Source: Mortierella alpina | Lineage: Eukaryota; Mortierellomycota; Mortierellomycetes; Mortierellales; Mortierellaceae | Length of the DNA: 64,000 nucleotides | Assembly (NCBI GenBank): GCA_029449245.1 | Contig: JANATF010000013.1 | Coordinates: 62,001-126,000, forward strand | Direction: 5' to 3' | Notes under the pieces: model-generated | Told to the model about the DNA's origin: nothing | Seen by the model: the letters and a program-made list of their open reading frames with translations, nothing else | Database searches by the model: none | Part shown: positions 22,973-33,402 of the stretch, in pieces | How positions within the stretch are numbered: the first letter of the stretch is position 1 | How the letters are laid out: the number at the start of each line of letters is the position of its first letter | Translations under genes and position numbers: made by a program

Positions 22973-24516
22973 ATGTCCTACACTGTCAATGTCCCCCAGG
23001 CGTCCGTCGGACAATCCACCACCTGCCTCACCTGCGGGATCCGACTCCCCTCGCTCGAGACCCAGCAGCTGCACCACAAGTCCGACTGGCACACCTACAA
23101 CCTGAAGCGCAAGATGGTATATCTGCCACCCGTTGCCTCCGAGGTCTTTGCTCAGCTCGTCACTGGTATGTCCAACTTTTCTGCTCATTCCCTTTCTTTT
23201 GCAAAACTAGAGAACGGTTACTCCTTGCTTGGGGCTGTATAGTTCCAGAAGCACACATGCTAACGTTTCTGCCTATTTCGTATTGCTCTTGCCGTCATTC
23301 AGCCTCGCGAGAGCAAGCTAATCCTGCAGAGGTAGCCCAGCCAGAGTGTGTGCCCTGTGGCAAGAAGTATCTCTCCTTCCAGGCCTACGACAACCATGTC
23401 AACTCCAAGAAGCACAAGCAAATCGCAGCAGCCTACGAAAAGAAGCAGCAGAGCAAAGGCATTTCCTCCACAGACTCTTCCTCCTCAACAGCAGCAGTAG
23501 AAACAGGAACCACCGCCGCTACAACACCAACAACGAAGGATCCGGTAGAGCAGCTCGCCCCCAGCGAGACCGTCTGTCTGTTCTGCTCACACAGTGCTTC
23601 AGATGCATCGAGCAATTACGAGCACATGCGCACCGCCCACGGATTCTTCTTACCCTCCACCGAACGCCTGATCGATCTCTCTGGCATGTTGACCTATTTG
23701 GCTGAAAAGCTCGTCCACGACCACGACTGTCTCTGGTGCACACCCTCAGTCTTTTCTCAGAACCTAAAGCCCGATCAGGAAATGCACAGCGGATTCGCCA
23801 CCTTGGCCAGTGTCCGCAGACACATGCTCGACAAGGGACACTGCAAGCTGGCGATGGATCACGGTGCAGAGAGAGAATACGCCGACTTTTATCTGACCAG
23901 CAACGATCTTTCCTCCGACAATGAGGAAGACGATGCAACCGATGATAGCTCCATGGCCACAGACACCATGCTGGATGACGACGAGAGAAAGTTGAATGCA
24001 GTCTTGCTCGATAAGGACGGCAATTGGATTCTGGACGACGATTCAAACTCGACTTCCAACACCACCGCTGGCATCCGCATCGATCCCACCACCAACGAAC
24101 TCGTCCTCAACAACCGTCGCCTCGCCCACAAAGACGCCGCTCGGCGTCAAAAGGTCGAGTCCAGAACTGTCACACTCACCTCGCGGTCACAGCGTCGACC
24201 TTCCAGCTCAACAGAGGAAGCCGACGGTTCGCCTGAGGGCGAGACCGCAACACAAGAGGAAGAAGGTGTCTCCGCCAGCTCGGACACACATCACCCGAAT
24301 GTGCGCGTTTCTAGCGCGCTGCTTAGATCGCAGAACCAGCTCTCGGGATCGACCTTGACCGTGAGTAGCCAGCAGTTGAAACAAGTGTCTGTCAAAGTGT
24401 CCAAGGCACAGGACTTTGAGTCGTCTAAGCGTAAAAATATGTCGACCCGATTGAGTCTGAACGCCAATCACACTGCTCGTACTCGCTATGCCTCACCCAA
24501 TGGAACCAAGGTCTAG
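22973..24516 (+). CDS. REI1: REI1/ZNF622-like C2H2 zinc-finger pre-60S ribosome factor
   Basis: Two exons: 22973..23165 and 23303..24516, summing to 1407 bases (468 residues). Four C2H2-type fingers are visible: CLTCGIRLPSLETQQLHHKSDWH at the N-terminus with commas as CLTC and H..H; CVPCGKKYLSFQAYDNHVNS; CLFCSHSAS...HMRTAHGF; and CLWC with RRHMLDKGHCK. The first finger followed by Y-N-LKRKMVYLPPV is the REI1/REH1/ZNF622 signature. The protein is a cytoplasmic factor that helps release and recycle shuttling factors (Arx1/Alb1) from late 60S subunits, close to Lsg1 and Nmd3. The region after the fourth finger is acidic, then Ser/Thr-rich. The C-terminal KRKNMSTRLSLNANH corresponds to the conserved end of the family. 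It converges on the aminopeptidase gene, 205 bases apart. Confidence 0.9.
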
Positions 24517-24721
24517 AAAAAAGAGCACCTATCTTTCTTCCTTTGTAACAATATTAAAAACTAAAGTGTTCTCAGCCCCAACAATGGTATCCATGTTTAA
24601 TTCCTTTTTTTCGCTAACAGATGGTCGCAACTCAGAAGGTTGCTTGAAAAAAAAACTCTTTTGATAATCCAAGAAAAAAAAGGCACATAGGAAGAGGGAA
24701 TGCAATGCACATGCACTTGGC

Positions 24722-27431
24722 TTAGTCCACGGTCAAGCGAGCATCCACTGAGGGAAACTCCTCGAAAAAGCCCTCAAACAACTTGATGGCAAGCGAAACG
24801 TCCTCAGTGCCGCAGACCTCACGGATAGAGTGCATGCTCAACTGCGCATTGCCGACATCTATCAAGAAGAAGTAGGACGGGTCAACAAACACCCCCCATC
24901 AGATACGAAATATAAAAAAAGAAAATGCCATACAGTTCCAGACACAACCCCTGTTCACGTACCGACAGTGCGGAGACCAAGCTTGGCAGACAGCATGGGT
25001 CCGATGGTGGAGCCACAGGGGCTATCATTGCGGACAACAAACTCCTGAAGTGGAACCGAATACTTTTTGGCAACCTCGCGAAGTACAACCGTCGTAGGGG
25101 CTGTAGTCGCATAACGCTAATTATTACAATATTCAGCAGATGAATACCAACGGTCTGAGGACATAGTACTACACAAACATACATCGTTTTTTTCTAAAGC
25201 TTACCTGGTTAGCGTTGATCTTGACAACAACACCCTTGTGCATGTGGGGGCGGTGGCCATCATCGTGCTTCTCGGAGTAATTAGGGTGCACGGCATGGGC
25301 CATGTCAGCGCTGATAAGATAACTCTTAGGAAGTGACTCCAAGTAAGCCGTGGCGGACTAAATTGCAATCGCAAACAAACGACAATGTTAGCTTCCTCAT
25401 TTACCATAGTGCGCGCATGATCACATCCAGACGCCTTTCGAAATCTTTACATGGCTTGACTTGGCATCGTTGTCATAGGTGACCAAGCTCAGACGCTCAA
25501 AGGTGCTGGGGAGCAAGTTAGAGTCGGCACCGTGGGCAGTGTTAGATCCAACCTCCTCGTTATCAAAGAGCGACACAAGACGGATGTTGGGGTCGTTGGC
25601 CAACGATTCCTCGCTCTTCAAGCTTCTAATCAAAGCCTGTGAAACGAAACATTAGTCCTGGGTGAACAGTTCGCTCAAGGACATTTGTTCTTCTCGACTC
25701 TCCTAGAGAGCTGAACCCGTGTTTTTACCTCAATTGAGCAGTAGGACATCATGAGGTTGTCCAGACGGCCCGAGAAGATAAACTCGTTGTAGGCACCTCC
25801 GATAGCCGATGGCTGCGTGTCGTAGAGGCAGAGCTCAAAGTCCAGAATCTGATCAACTGTAAGAATGCAACAAGCCCATCAGTAGTTGCAAAAAAGTACA
25901 AGTACAGACATAGTGTGGAACATGTGAAAACCTTACCCTTCACGTCCAGCTCCTTGGCAAGCAAGTGCATAAGAACTGGGTGGTGCTTCTCTGCGAGAGG
26001 AATATCGCCATTGATCTCAGTGTCGGGCTTGAGTGGCTTTGCGGGTTCGCCAGTCAAGCTTGCAATGGACAGGAAGAGCTCAGCGTTAGTCAACTTGATC
26101 CTTCCATGAACAACCTAGCAAATCAACATTCCAGGCACAGATGCGTGTCTAACCTCTTGGTCACTGTTGAGATCATGGGCGTGAGGTGGGTCTCGTTATT
26201 AAATTTGAAGCCATCAGCGCTGGTGGAGCGGTCCAAGTGGATAGCCAAGGTGGGAATACGGAGGATGGGCCTGATAGAGGAGAATCAAGCAGGTAAGGTT
26301 AGAAGGCATTCCATTCTGTTTCAAGGGTGCCCTCGAGTCCATGGCGACAAGGCTGCAAGAAACCCATCCATACCTGTCAATTCGAACCAGACGGTTCTCC
26401 AACTTGTTGTCGTCAGTCTCGACAACAACGCGTCCTGCAACACTGTGAGTCCACCATAAAGACGAAAGGTTAGTCGTGGCCATGGCAGATACGCGCCTTT
26501 TGGGGTACAGTATTGATCGTCATTGCTCACCTCAGATCACGATCGAACCAAGTGTGCCTTTGGAGAAGTGGAAACAATAAAATCGCAATAGAGGGTGAAA
26601 GCATGCTGTTAGTCGTCGCCGTTTCTCTAATCCAGTTGTGCCTCCATCTGAATAGGTCCTTGACTTACCAGAGGCCGCCTCCGTAGAGCTGGACACCGAC
26701 CTGCAAGTAACCCAGCTTCTCCTTCTTGGAGACTGGCTTGACCTAATTGATATGGGGAGCGAACGGATATGGATGTTCGGATAAACTCGAGATATGCATT
26801 TTACCACCCAATCTTAAAAATGTACGAGTCTTCTTGTTACCTTCAAACATGGCGAGTCTGTGTGAGCTCCGATCGCCGAGAATCCGTTGCCGGGCTTGTA
26901 CTTGCCTCCGACGGCAAAGGCGATGACGGCGGACTTGTTGCGGGTAAAGAAGTACTTTCCGTTGCGCTTAAGCTGGCCGTTCCAGTTGTCCTTTTCCTTG
27001 ATCTCCTGGAAGCCAGCCTTGCGGAGACGGAGCACAGCCTGCTCGGTGGCGTGAAAGGGCGACTGTGCTTGGTTCACAAAGTGAAGGAAGTCCTGTGCTT
27101 CCACAGGTGCAGCGTGGATTTCGGTCTGAAAAGGTGGGGGGGGGGGAAAGGAAAGGAAGCGTATTAGTCATCGATGGCACGAACAGAATGGCACTTGACA
27201 GGTCTGATTGGCTTGCTTGGCTTGAAGGGATGTAACAAGGCGTGCGAGTCTCTGCCTGAGCCAGAGCGCGAGCCAAGCCTGGGCCAGATGCGAGCTGCAG
27301 GAGGGATGACGGAGGGGGGGTCGAGCTGGAGATGCGGGTCCTATTACATTCCAGGCGGGCCGGAGGGTGGTAAAGAGTCGACGGGTGAATGAACGCGAAG
27401 TGCCTGCCAGTGTGGAGCAGACCATTACCAT
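24722..27431 (-). CDS. Aspartyl aminopeptidase (M18 family; DNPEP/APE4 type)
   Basis: Twelve exons on the minus strand: 27431..27429 (the ATG alone), 27125..26841, 26742..26669, 26557..26531 (27 bases), 26442..26374, 26270..26154, 26100..25937, 25856..25729, 25636..25451, 25357..25205, 25116..24963, 24858..24722. They sum to 1497 bases (498 residues). M18 landmarks: [31 protein letters not shown] (His/Asp zinc ligands), [16 protein letters not shown] (catalytic Glu and zinc-binding Glu), [17 protein letters not shown] and the final [14 protein letters not shown] with its His ligand. The enzyme is a cytosolic dodecamer that removes N-terminal Asp/Glu from peptides; the yeast relative is also Cvt-pathway cargo. 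All metal ligands are present. The 26154/26100 boundary uses a GAAG acceptor, chosen because the nearer TAG would break the frame. Confidence 0.94.
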
Positions 27432-27900
27432 GGTGTGATTCGGTGCGGTCGATGGAGCAGGGCAGAAGAGGATGGGGCGCAAGAAGAAGAAAGAGTAGAA
27501 GAAGGAGAAGGAGGAGAAGGAGGAGGAGGAGACAGCGAAGGAGCGGACGAGAAGAAGAAAGAAAGAAGAGCAAGCAAAGACGACAAGGACAGATAAAGAG
27601 AAAGACGTAGGCCCGCAAGAGGACCAGGCAAGGGAAAATGACCCCATATCGGGCATGCTTTTCGGACGCAGCAGCCACTGCCCCCCGCCCCCCGCGTGGG
27701 AACAACGCCGCACTGGTCCTTGGCTGCGGTTGGCTGCAGTCCACCTACAGTGCAAGGACGGGGCTCTCATGCTACCTCTAACAACCCTCCCTGGCTTACA
27801 GTAATTCATTCTTGGTGGGGGTTGTTTATTCGCGATGGCCTTTGCCCGCAGAGCATGAGCTAGAAGATAGATAAAGAGGAGACCAGAGACAGAGAGAGAT
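27432..27900. promoter_or_regulatory. Intergenic: aminopeptidase upstream region / PMT4 3' flank
   Basis: A 469-base region. It holds a purine tract of about 120 bases (27475-27605), which is CT-rich on the minus strand just upstream of the aminopeptidase ATG, and GC-rich sequence around 27680. No gene was seen. Confidence 0.45.
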
Positions 27901-30900
27901 TTACTTGGCAAAGTGAAAGTCCCATTGAGACAGCAGCTTGCGCCGCACGAGGCCAGGCACATCGATCGCACTCGTGCCATATGAAAGCGGCGAGAAATAC
28001 AGGAACGACCCAAGGTGCACCATCACCAGGACCGCGGCGGTCGCGTACGCAAGCGTCGGCACCACTGCTCGCTGGATCCGACGGGGTCGCGTCTCGGGGC
28101 CAGGCTCGGAGATGGGGCCATCCACACCCTCAATAAAGATGAATCCGTGGACAGCCGCAAGGATCATGTACGAGAACACCAGCGCAGGCATGTAATGATG
28201 CAAAAACAGGGCGCGACCCATCAGGAAAAAGGGCAAATAGTGCAGTACCCAGCCAACAAAGAAGAATCCTGTCGCAGAATAGAATCTCTTCTGGACATCT
28301 ATCATCCCATAAGCGCAGGGGGAGAGAGAGGAAGAAAAAAAAAGACACATGTAAGCATAAACAGAGCCAAATTAGGCGACGTGGGAATGTAAAGAGTGTT
28401 TTCATCAGCGACAAAACTGTACCTTGGTTCAGAGGATAGAATCCGCGACGGCGGCTGAGCGCATCCGCTCCGGCAACACCCACAATAACAGCCAAGCTTC
28501 CAATGGCAATCCACATGCCAACGGGGTTGCCGAGGAGATAGATCTGCTTCCGGGTGTCGTTCTGGGTCCAGAACGAGATACCCTTGGCAAGGAATGGCCA
28601 TTCAATGGGCATACTCTGGTAAGGATGTGATGCCGTCAATCCAGCATTATGTGAGAGCATTTTACCCTGGAGCTCAAGGAACTTGAGGATGAAGGAGCGC
28701 TTCTTGACCGGCTTTGTAGCCTCTTCGTTGATCTCGGAAGCTGGTGTGTTCAATCGTGCGAAATGATTAGTGGGGTTTTCTTCTTTGCTTCAAGCCCACC
28801 AAAACAAGGACGTTGTCGACTGCACTCACCATTCTTTCCTTCAATGCTATCAGACCACCACAGGTTCGACTTTTGAAGCAGGTTCTTGTTTCCATTGACC
28901 TCCTGCTGCTCGAATCCCCATGCTGGCAGCTTTTGCGAATGGGTCCAAACAGCGACTTTGGTATCCTGGTGGAGCAGCTTAAAGTTGCTGGCCATGGTGC
29001 GAAGCTTCTCGCCTCCGCTCTCGAGCACGATCTGGAACGTCGTCTCATTGATGCGTGATCCATCCTCCTGAGTTGAATATGTAGTAACTTCCTCGTTGGT
29101 CGACATCGTGGGCGAGGCAACATCATGGGCCAAAAGCCAAGACGAGGTGGCAACATGCAAGAGACGAATAACGTCCTTGTCCTTGACTTGCTCGCCAATC
29201 TTTGGGTTGTTCACATCATCCGTTGTAATCTGCCAAACGTTGTTGGGGTCAACATGAGAATAGCCTGTGACTTGCTGGCCAGCACTGCTGATTCTTCCAT
29301 CATCATACCGCAACGGGTACTGGTGAGGGTGTGAATGGAGATACACTGACGTGTCTTTGTGGCGAACCGTGATGTTGTCTCCGTACTTGATGACTAGAAC
29401 GCCACCGTATCAGCATAACGTTAATGTCGTTGTGCATGGTCAGATCCAGAAAAAAACCTACTGCCTAGAGATCATTAGCACTTACAAATTCCATCGGCCA
29501 TGGTGTTTCCTTGCAGCGACTCCTGAAACTCAGTGCTCATAAAGTCGTCTCCAGGGCCACTGTGCGTCAAGATCGCAAAGTGGACGTAGAACCAAAACAA
29601 GTAAACGATGGTGGGGACCAAGATCAACCCAATTGCACGAGCCCAGAAGTGGTTCATAACCTCCTGCATAGTCAGTCGACGGCGAATGTCCAAAAGATCC
29701 CAGAGGTCACAGAGGACAGCCACGCCAATCGTGGCGACTGTGAAAAGTCCCACCATCTTGACGCTGTTTCATTTCATGAAAGTGACACGAGCTGTTAGTC
29801 TCCAACAATGGTTTACAATGGGGGACTACTTTCGTCTTGACCAATGTATGCATAGGAAAGGGCTAATTACCTTGTAGTCAAGGCAATGGAGACACCTGTG
29901 GCGATCAGCCAGGACCACCATCGCACCGAGAAGGGGCTATAGATAGATAAACGCGAATTATTGTTATGAGGGCTCACAACGAAGGCTAATTGACGCCTCG
30001 CTTTCATCCACATCGCAATGAAAGGGATCGGAAGCCGATAATTACCTGTTTCTCATCTTGTAAAACTTGACATAGCTGTAGATGGAGCAGACCATGAAGA
30101 AGACAAGCATAGAGTCCAGGAGAATCAGGCGCGTCTGCGTCACCAGCATGTTATCTAAAATGAAGTAAACTAGGTGAGTTGTTCTGCAAAAGTATTTTTG
30201 CGATGGGTGTTCCATGAATTATCACGAATTGATTCTCGAACGGTCGTACCAAACGTTACAAAGAATCCAGCAAGAGCACATGTCAGGATCGGAAATCCAG
30301 CCTCGCGCATGGTCATATAAACGATAGGAACTGTCATGGCTCCGAGGAAGGCAGGGAGGGCTCGGAGACCGATGTAGGGGACGTTGTTGGTGATGTAGTT
30401 GTCTCCAATGTTATCAAAGAGGAAGTGCCCGTCGTAGCCCAAAATATAGCCCATCGCAGCCAACATCATCTTTGCCAAAGGAGGATGCACGTCAAAAAAG
30501 TACGTTCCGCGCAAGTAATAGGAGGCGAACTTTCCAAAATGAACCTCGTCAAAGCTAATTACGGCAAGTAAGAAACGAAACGGTTAGAGGGCTACTGAAC
30601 TGCGTGCCATGACGTTAGTCATTGACCCGCGTTTGATCTGCTATTCCCGGGAGAAACTTACACGACCTCGTCCGGTTCGTTGATCTTGTAAAAGCGGGAC
30701 ACGAGCGCCACCAGCGTCAGTGCCGACAGCACAAGCAGCGACTGGGACTTTTCTGACGCGCTGAAGACTGATGTCACTAACTACATGAACGGGAGTGATG
30801 AAAGGAATGTACGATCAGTCTTCATCTCTGCCTCTACCTGTACTTGCTCACTGGTGCATGTCGGCTGCAATGTCGCCTGTCCTTACTTTCTTTGGCTCGC

Positions 30901-31166
30901 TGTCTTCTTTATCGGTTACGGGAGAAGTGGCCTTTGAAGGGGTTGTCGCCCGGTGACGAAGCGAGTTCTCAGCTGGACCCGCCACTATAAGAAAAAGTCC
31001 AAAAGGAATGAGGACGCGAGATGTGGTCAGTCTGTGCTCGTGTTGTGCTCATGCTGCTGCTGTTGACTCGCCAGGCACGAGGAGCCAAGAGGTCGCCTTT
31101 GTTTCCATGTCCAAGCGAGCTGTCCAGCAGCAGGCTCGAGATGCAAGCTACATGCTGCCACGTACT
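27901..31166 (-). CDS. PMT4: Protein O-mannosyltransferase, PMT4/POMT1 subfamily
   Basis: Ten exons on the minus strand: 5' leader ending at 31166, then 30984..30887, 30780..30662, 30554..30250, 30154..30046, 29936..29871, 29763..29486, 29393..28830, 28740..28423, 28298..27901. Coding length 2256 bases (751 residues) if the start codon is split A|TG across the first intron. Motifs: FDEVHFGKFASYYLRGTYF and FFDVHPPLAKMM (the Asp-Glu acceptor-site loop and family motif), NMLVTQTRLILLDSMLVFFM, and MIR repeats with LHSHPHQYPLRYDDGRISS and QQVTGYSHVDPNNVWQI typical of PMT4. C-terminal membrane region: YYLP/HYLPFFLMGRALFLHHYMPA. The multi-pass ER enzyme transfers mannose from dolichyl-phosphate-mannose to Ser/Thr. 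PMT4 members act mainly on membrane-anchored proteins as homodimers. Confidence 0.93.
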
Positions 31167-33402
31167 GTCGTGAGGAGGAGTGTTGCAGGATGGGATGAAG
31201 CGGTGTCGAGTGGAGTCGAGAGAAAAGGAGAATGGCGAATAAAAGGGAGTCGAAAATACGAGATGGGGGCGCAAAGAATGCACTCACCCTCTGTAATTGC
31301 ACGATCTATAAATGGTGATTGGGTGAACTTTTGCGGGGGGTGGGTTGTACTCGAAGACCTCCTTCATCCTTCAAGAAGCAAGCGGCCTAGCACTCAACAA
31401 AATCCTTCGTCATCATTTCATAGCCGTGCCGTGGATCCTTGTCTCTTGCTCCGAACAAGGCAGTCTGATGCACGACAAGAACCCCCCCCCCCCTCTCGCT
31501 GCTACAAACTGCCATTGATGGATGTAGGAAAAGTGGGGAGTTGCAAGTCAAAAGTTGACAGCCCACAGTGGTGTGGCATCTATGCACATGTAGCTAATCC
31601 TGTGGATGTGATGGATGCTGTGGGTGTTATGATGGATCAGACAGCCTGTGGACAGCTGGCTAGCTCGTTGGGGAGCGTGCGAGCCTAAAGATGCAAGCGA
31701 GATGGGACCAGACGGCGAAAATTTCGGTCCGAGAACTGGGCTGCAAAAACCTGCAAAAGGCAATTTCCCGAAAGAGCGGAACGGGAGGAACTCACGCCTT
31801 GAGATTCAAGCGAACGCAGGAGAGACGACAAATTGAATATCACACAAGGACGATAGCACATGCACCCTCCAAAGTGCCCCTGACCTGGAGCACAGAGGCA
31901 GACCAGCTGCTATCCAGTGCCGTCTTTGCCAGTCCATCTCATGGTGGACCGCCAAAGCAGTGGTTTATAAGTTCGTTGTTTGTAACCTAATCTGCTTAGA
32001 GCAGATCTTGATGCTGATGCTGTGTTCTTCACCCGCTACGGGCTAGCCTTTTTCTTGCTCTACCTGCTATCGTTTGACCAGGTAGTTTGCTCACAGTAAT
32101 GAAAAAGAGAGGAAAAAGAGAAAGAGAGAGAGGAGGGCGGAGGTGAGGAGCGGGAGGCACGATTGGTTGCACAATTGTGGGAGCATTCTCTGCGGCAATG
32201 AACACTCCTTCCATCGGCCCAAGAGGGTTGCCTTCTGCCGATGTCCACATTGTTTGTTCCCCCCCCTCTCCTCCCCCCCTTTTTTCCCCTCTCGTATTTA
32301 AAGATGAAGTGGGTGCATGTGGGAAGTGAAAAGTCGACGAGGTATTGAGATAAGGGCAAGATGGATTGGGGTTGATGAGACTTAGGGGTGTGAATGAAGG
32401 AGCAAGCCCTCCCCATGGCCTGCGCGCGAATCATATGCCCTGCCGAGAGGATCGCCCACCTGCAGTGTCAAGACACTTGCCAAGGCTGGTCTGGGGCAAC
32501 GGCGCTGTTGTATCTCTCGATCGTGCTTTGAGGTCAGCCTTTACGAGCACACCCTCTCAGCCAGCCATCGGCACAGCTCCACTCCGTCATCGGCACAGCT
32601 CCACCTCTCCTCTCTCGCCAACTCGCGCTCTCGCTTATTTGGGCTGTTTCTCGCTCTTGCCTCTTCCCTGAGAGGACGTGGGCGGGAGTGGATCTAGAGG
32701 AGAGCCAGAGGAGAACAGGGTCCACGCAGTGGTGTCGCAAAGCCAAGTACAGCAGTCGCTGTAATGCGCGGTGCAGACCAGCGGCCTTGGCAGCCCCGCT
32801 GAGAGGGGTGTGTTCCCAAACGGTGTGTGCTGGACCACTGTTCTGGCTCAACTCTAAAGCTGTTATTACTCCGATGTGAACGAAAAGTGCACTCCTACTC
32901 GCTCCCCTTTTTCACACCTTTTCTCTCTCACTCGCACTCACTCTCCCATCTCTGTCTCTGTCTCTCTCTCTCTCTCTCTTTCCTTCTCTCTCTTCTCTCT
33001 CTCTCTTCCCTTCCTTTGCTCATCCACATCCTCGTATCCCTGTCCTCCTTCTCGTCCTCCTTCCCTGTCTACCTTCCTCCCTCTTTCTTCCTCCTGCTCC
33101 TCCTCCTCCGCTCCTCCCCCCCTCCGTCGTCCTTCCTGCCCAAGCCTTCCTGATTGTCCTTCGAAGCCGATCACTCGTTCTATTTCGCACCTTGCATCCC
33201 CGTCTGCCAAAGCGCTCAATGCCCGTCTTGCGCTGGCCCTGAATCGCCACCCGTCCGTACACAGCCAGCGTCTTGCGCTCGTCTTCATCCAAACACCACG
33301 TCTCGACTCTCATCGCGGATCGCTTTTGACTTTTCCTGTCTTGGCTCTGTGCAATCAACACCCCGCCCATCCCTGTTTTGCCCAAGCAGCCCTCTTAAAA
33401 CA
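31167..33402. promoter_or_regulatory. 2.2-kb divergent intergenic region between PMT4 and the velvet gene
   Basis: No protein- or RNA-coding gene could be supported. It contains a 12-base C run (31482-31493), further C/T runs near 32255-32290, and a long pyrimidine microsatellite on the plus strand (about 32915-33140, CT repeats grading into CCT/CTTCC). The last forms the leader of the velvet gene. Long ORFs here are low-complexity and lack any recognisable motif. Confidence 0.5.

Noticed and set aside
26968-27744. 258- and 281-codon minus-strand ORFs overlapping the first aminopeptidase intron
   Set aside because: Low-complexity Leu/Ser/Phe runs come from the CT-rich leader; the real gene reads a different frame through 27125.
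31482-31493. 12-base C run considered as a telomere-like or quadruplex element
   Set aside because: Isolated run with no repetition of a unit; several similar homopolymers occur in non-coding parts of the window.
31008-31688. 226-codon plus-strand ORF in the PMT4-velvet intergenic region
   Set aside because: Composition is irregular, no motif is visible, and it overlaps the presumed PMT4 leader and first intron on the other strand.
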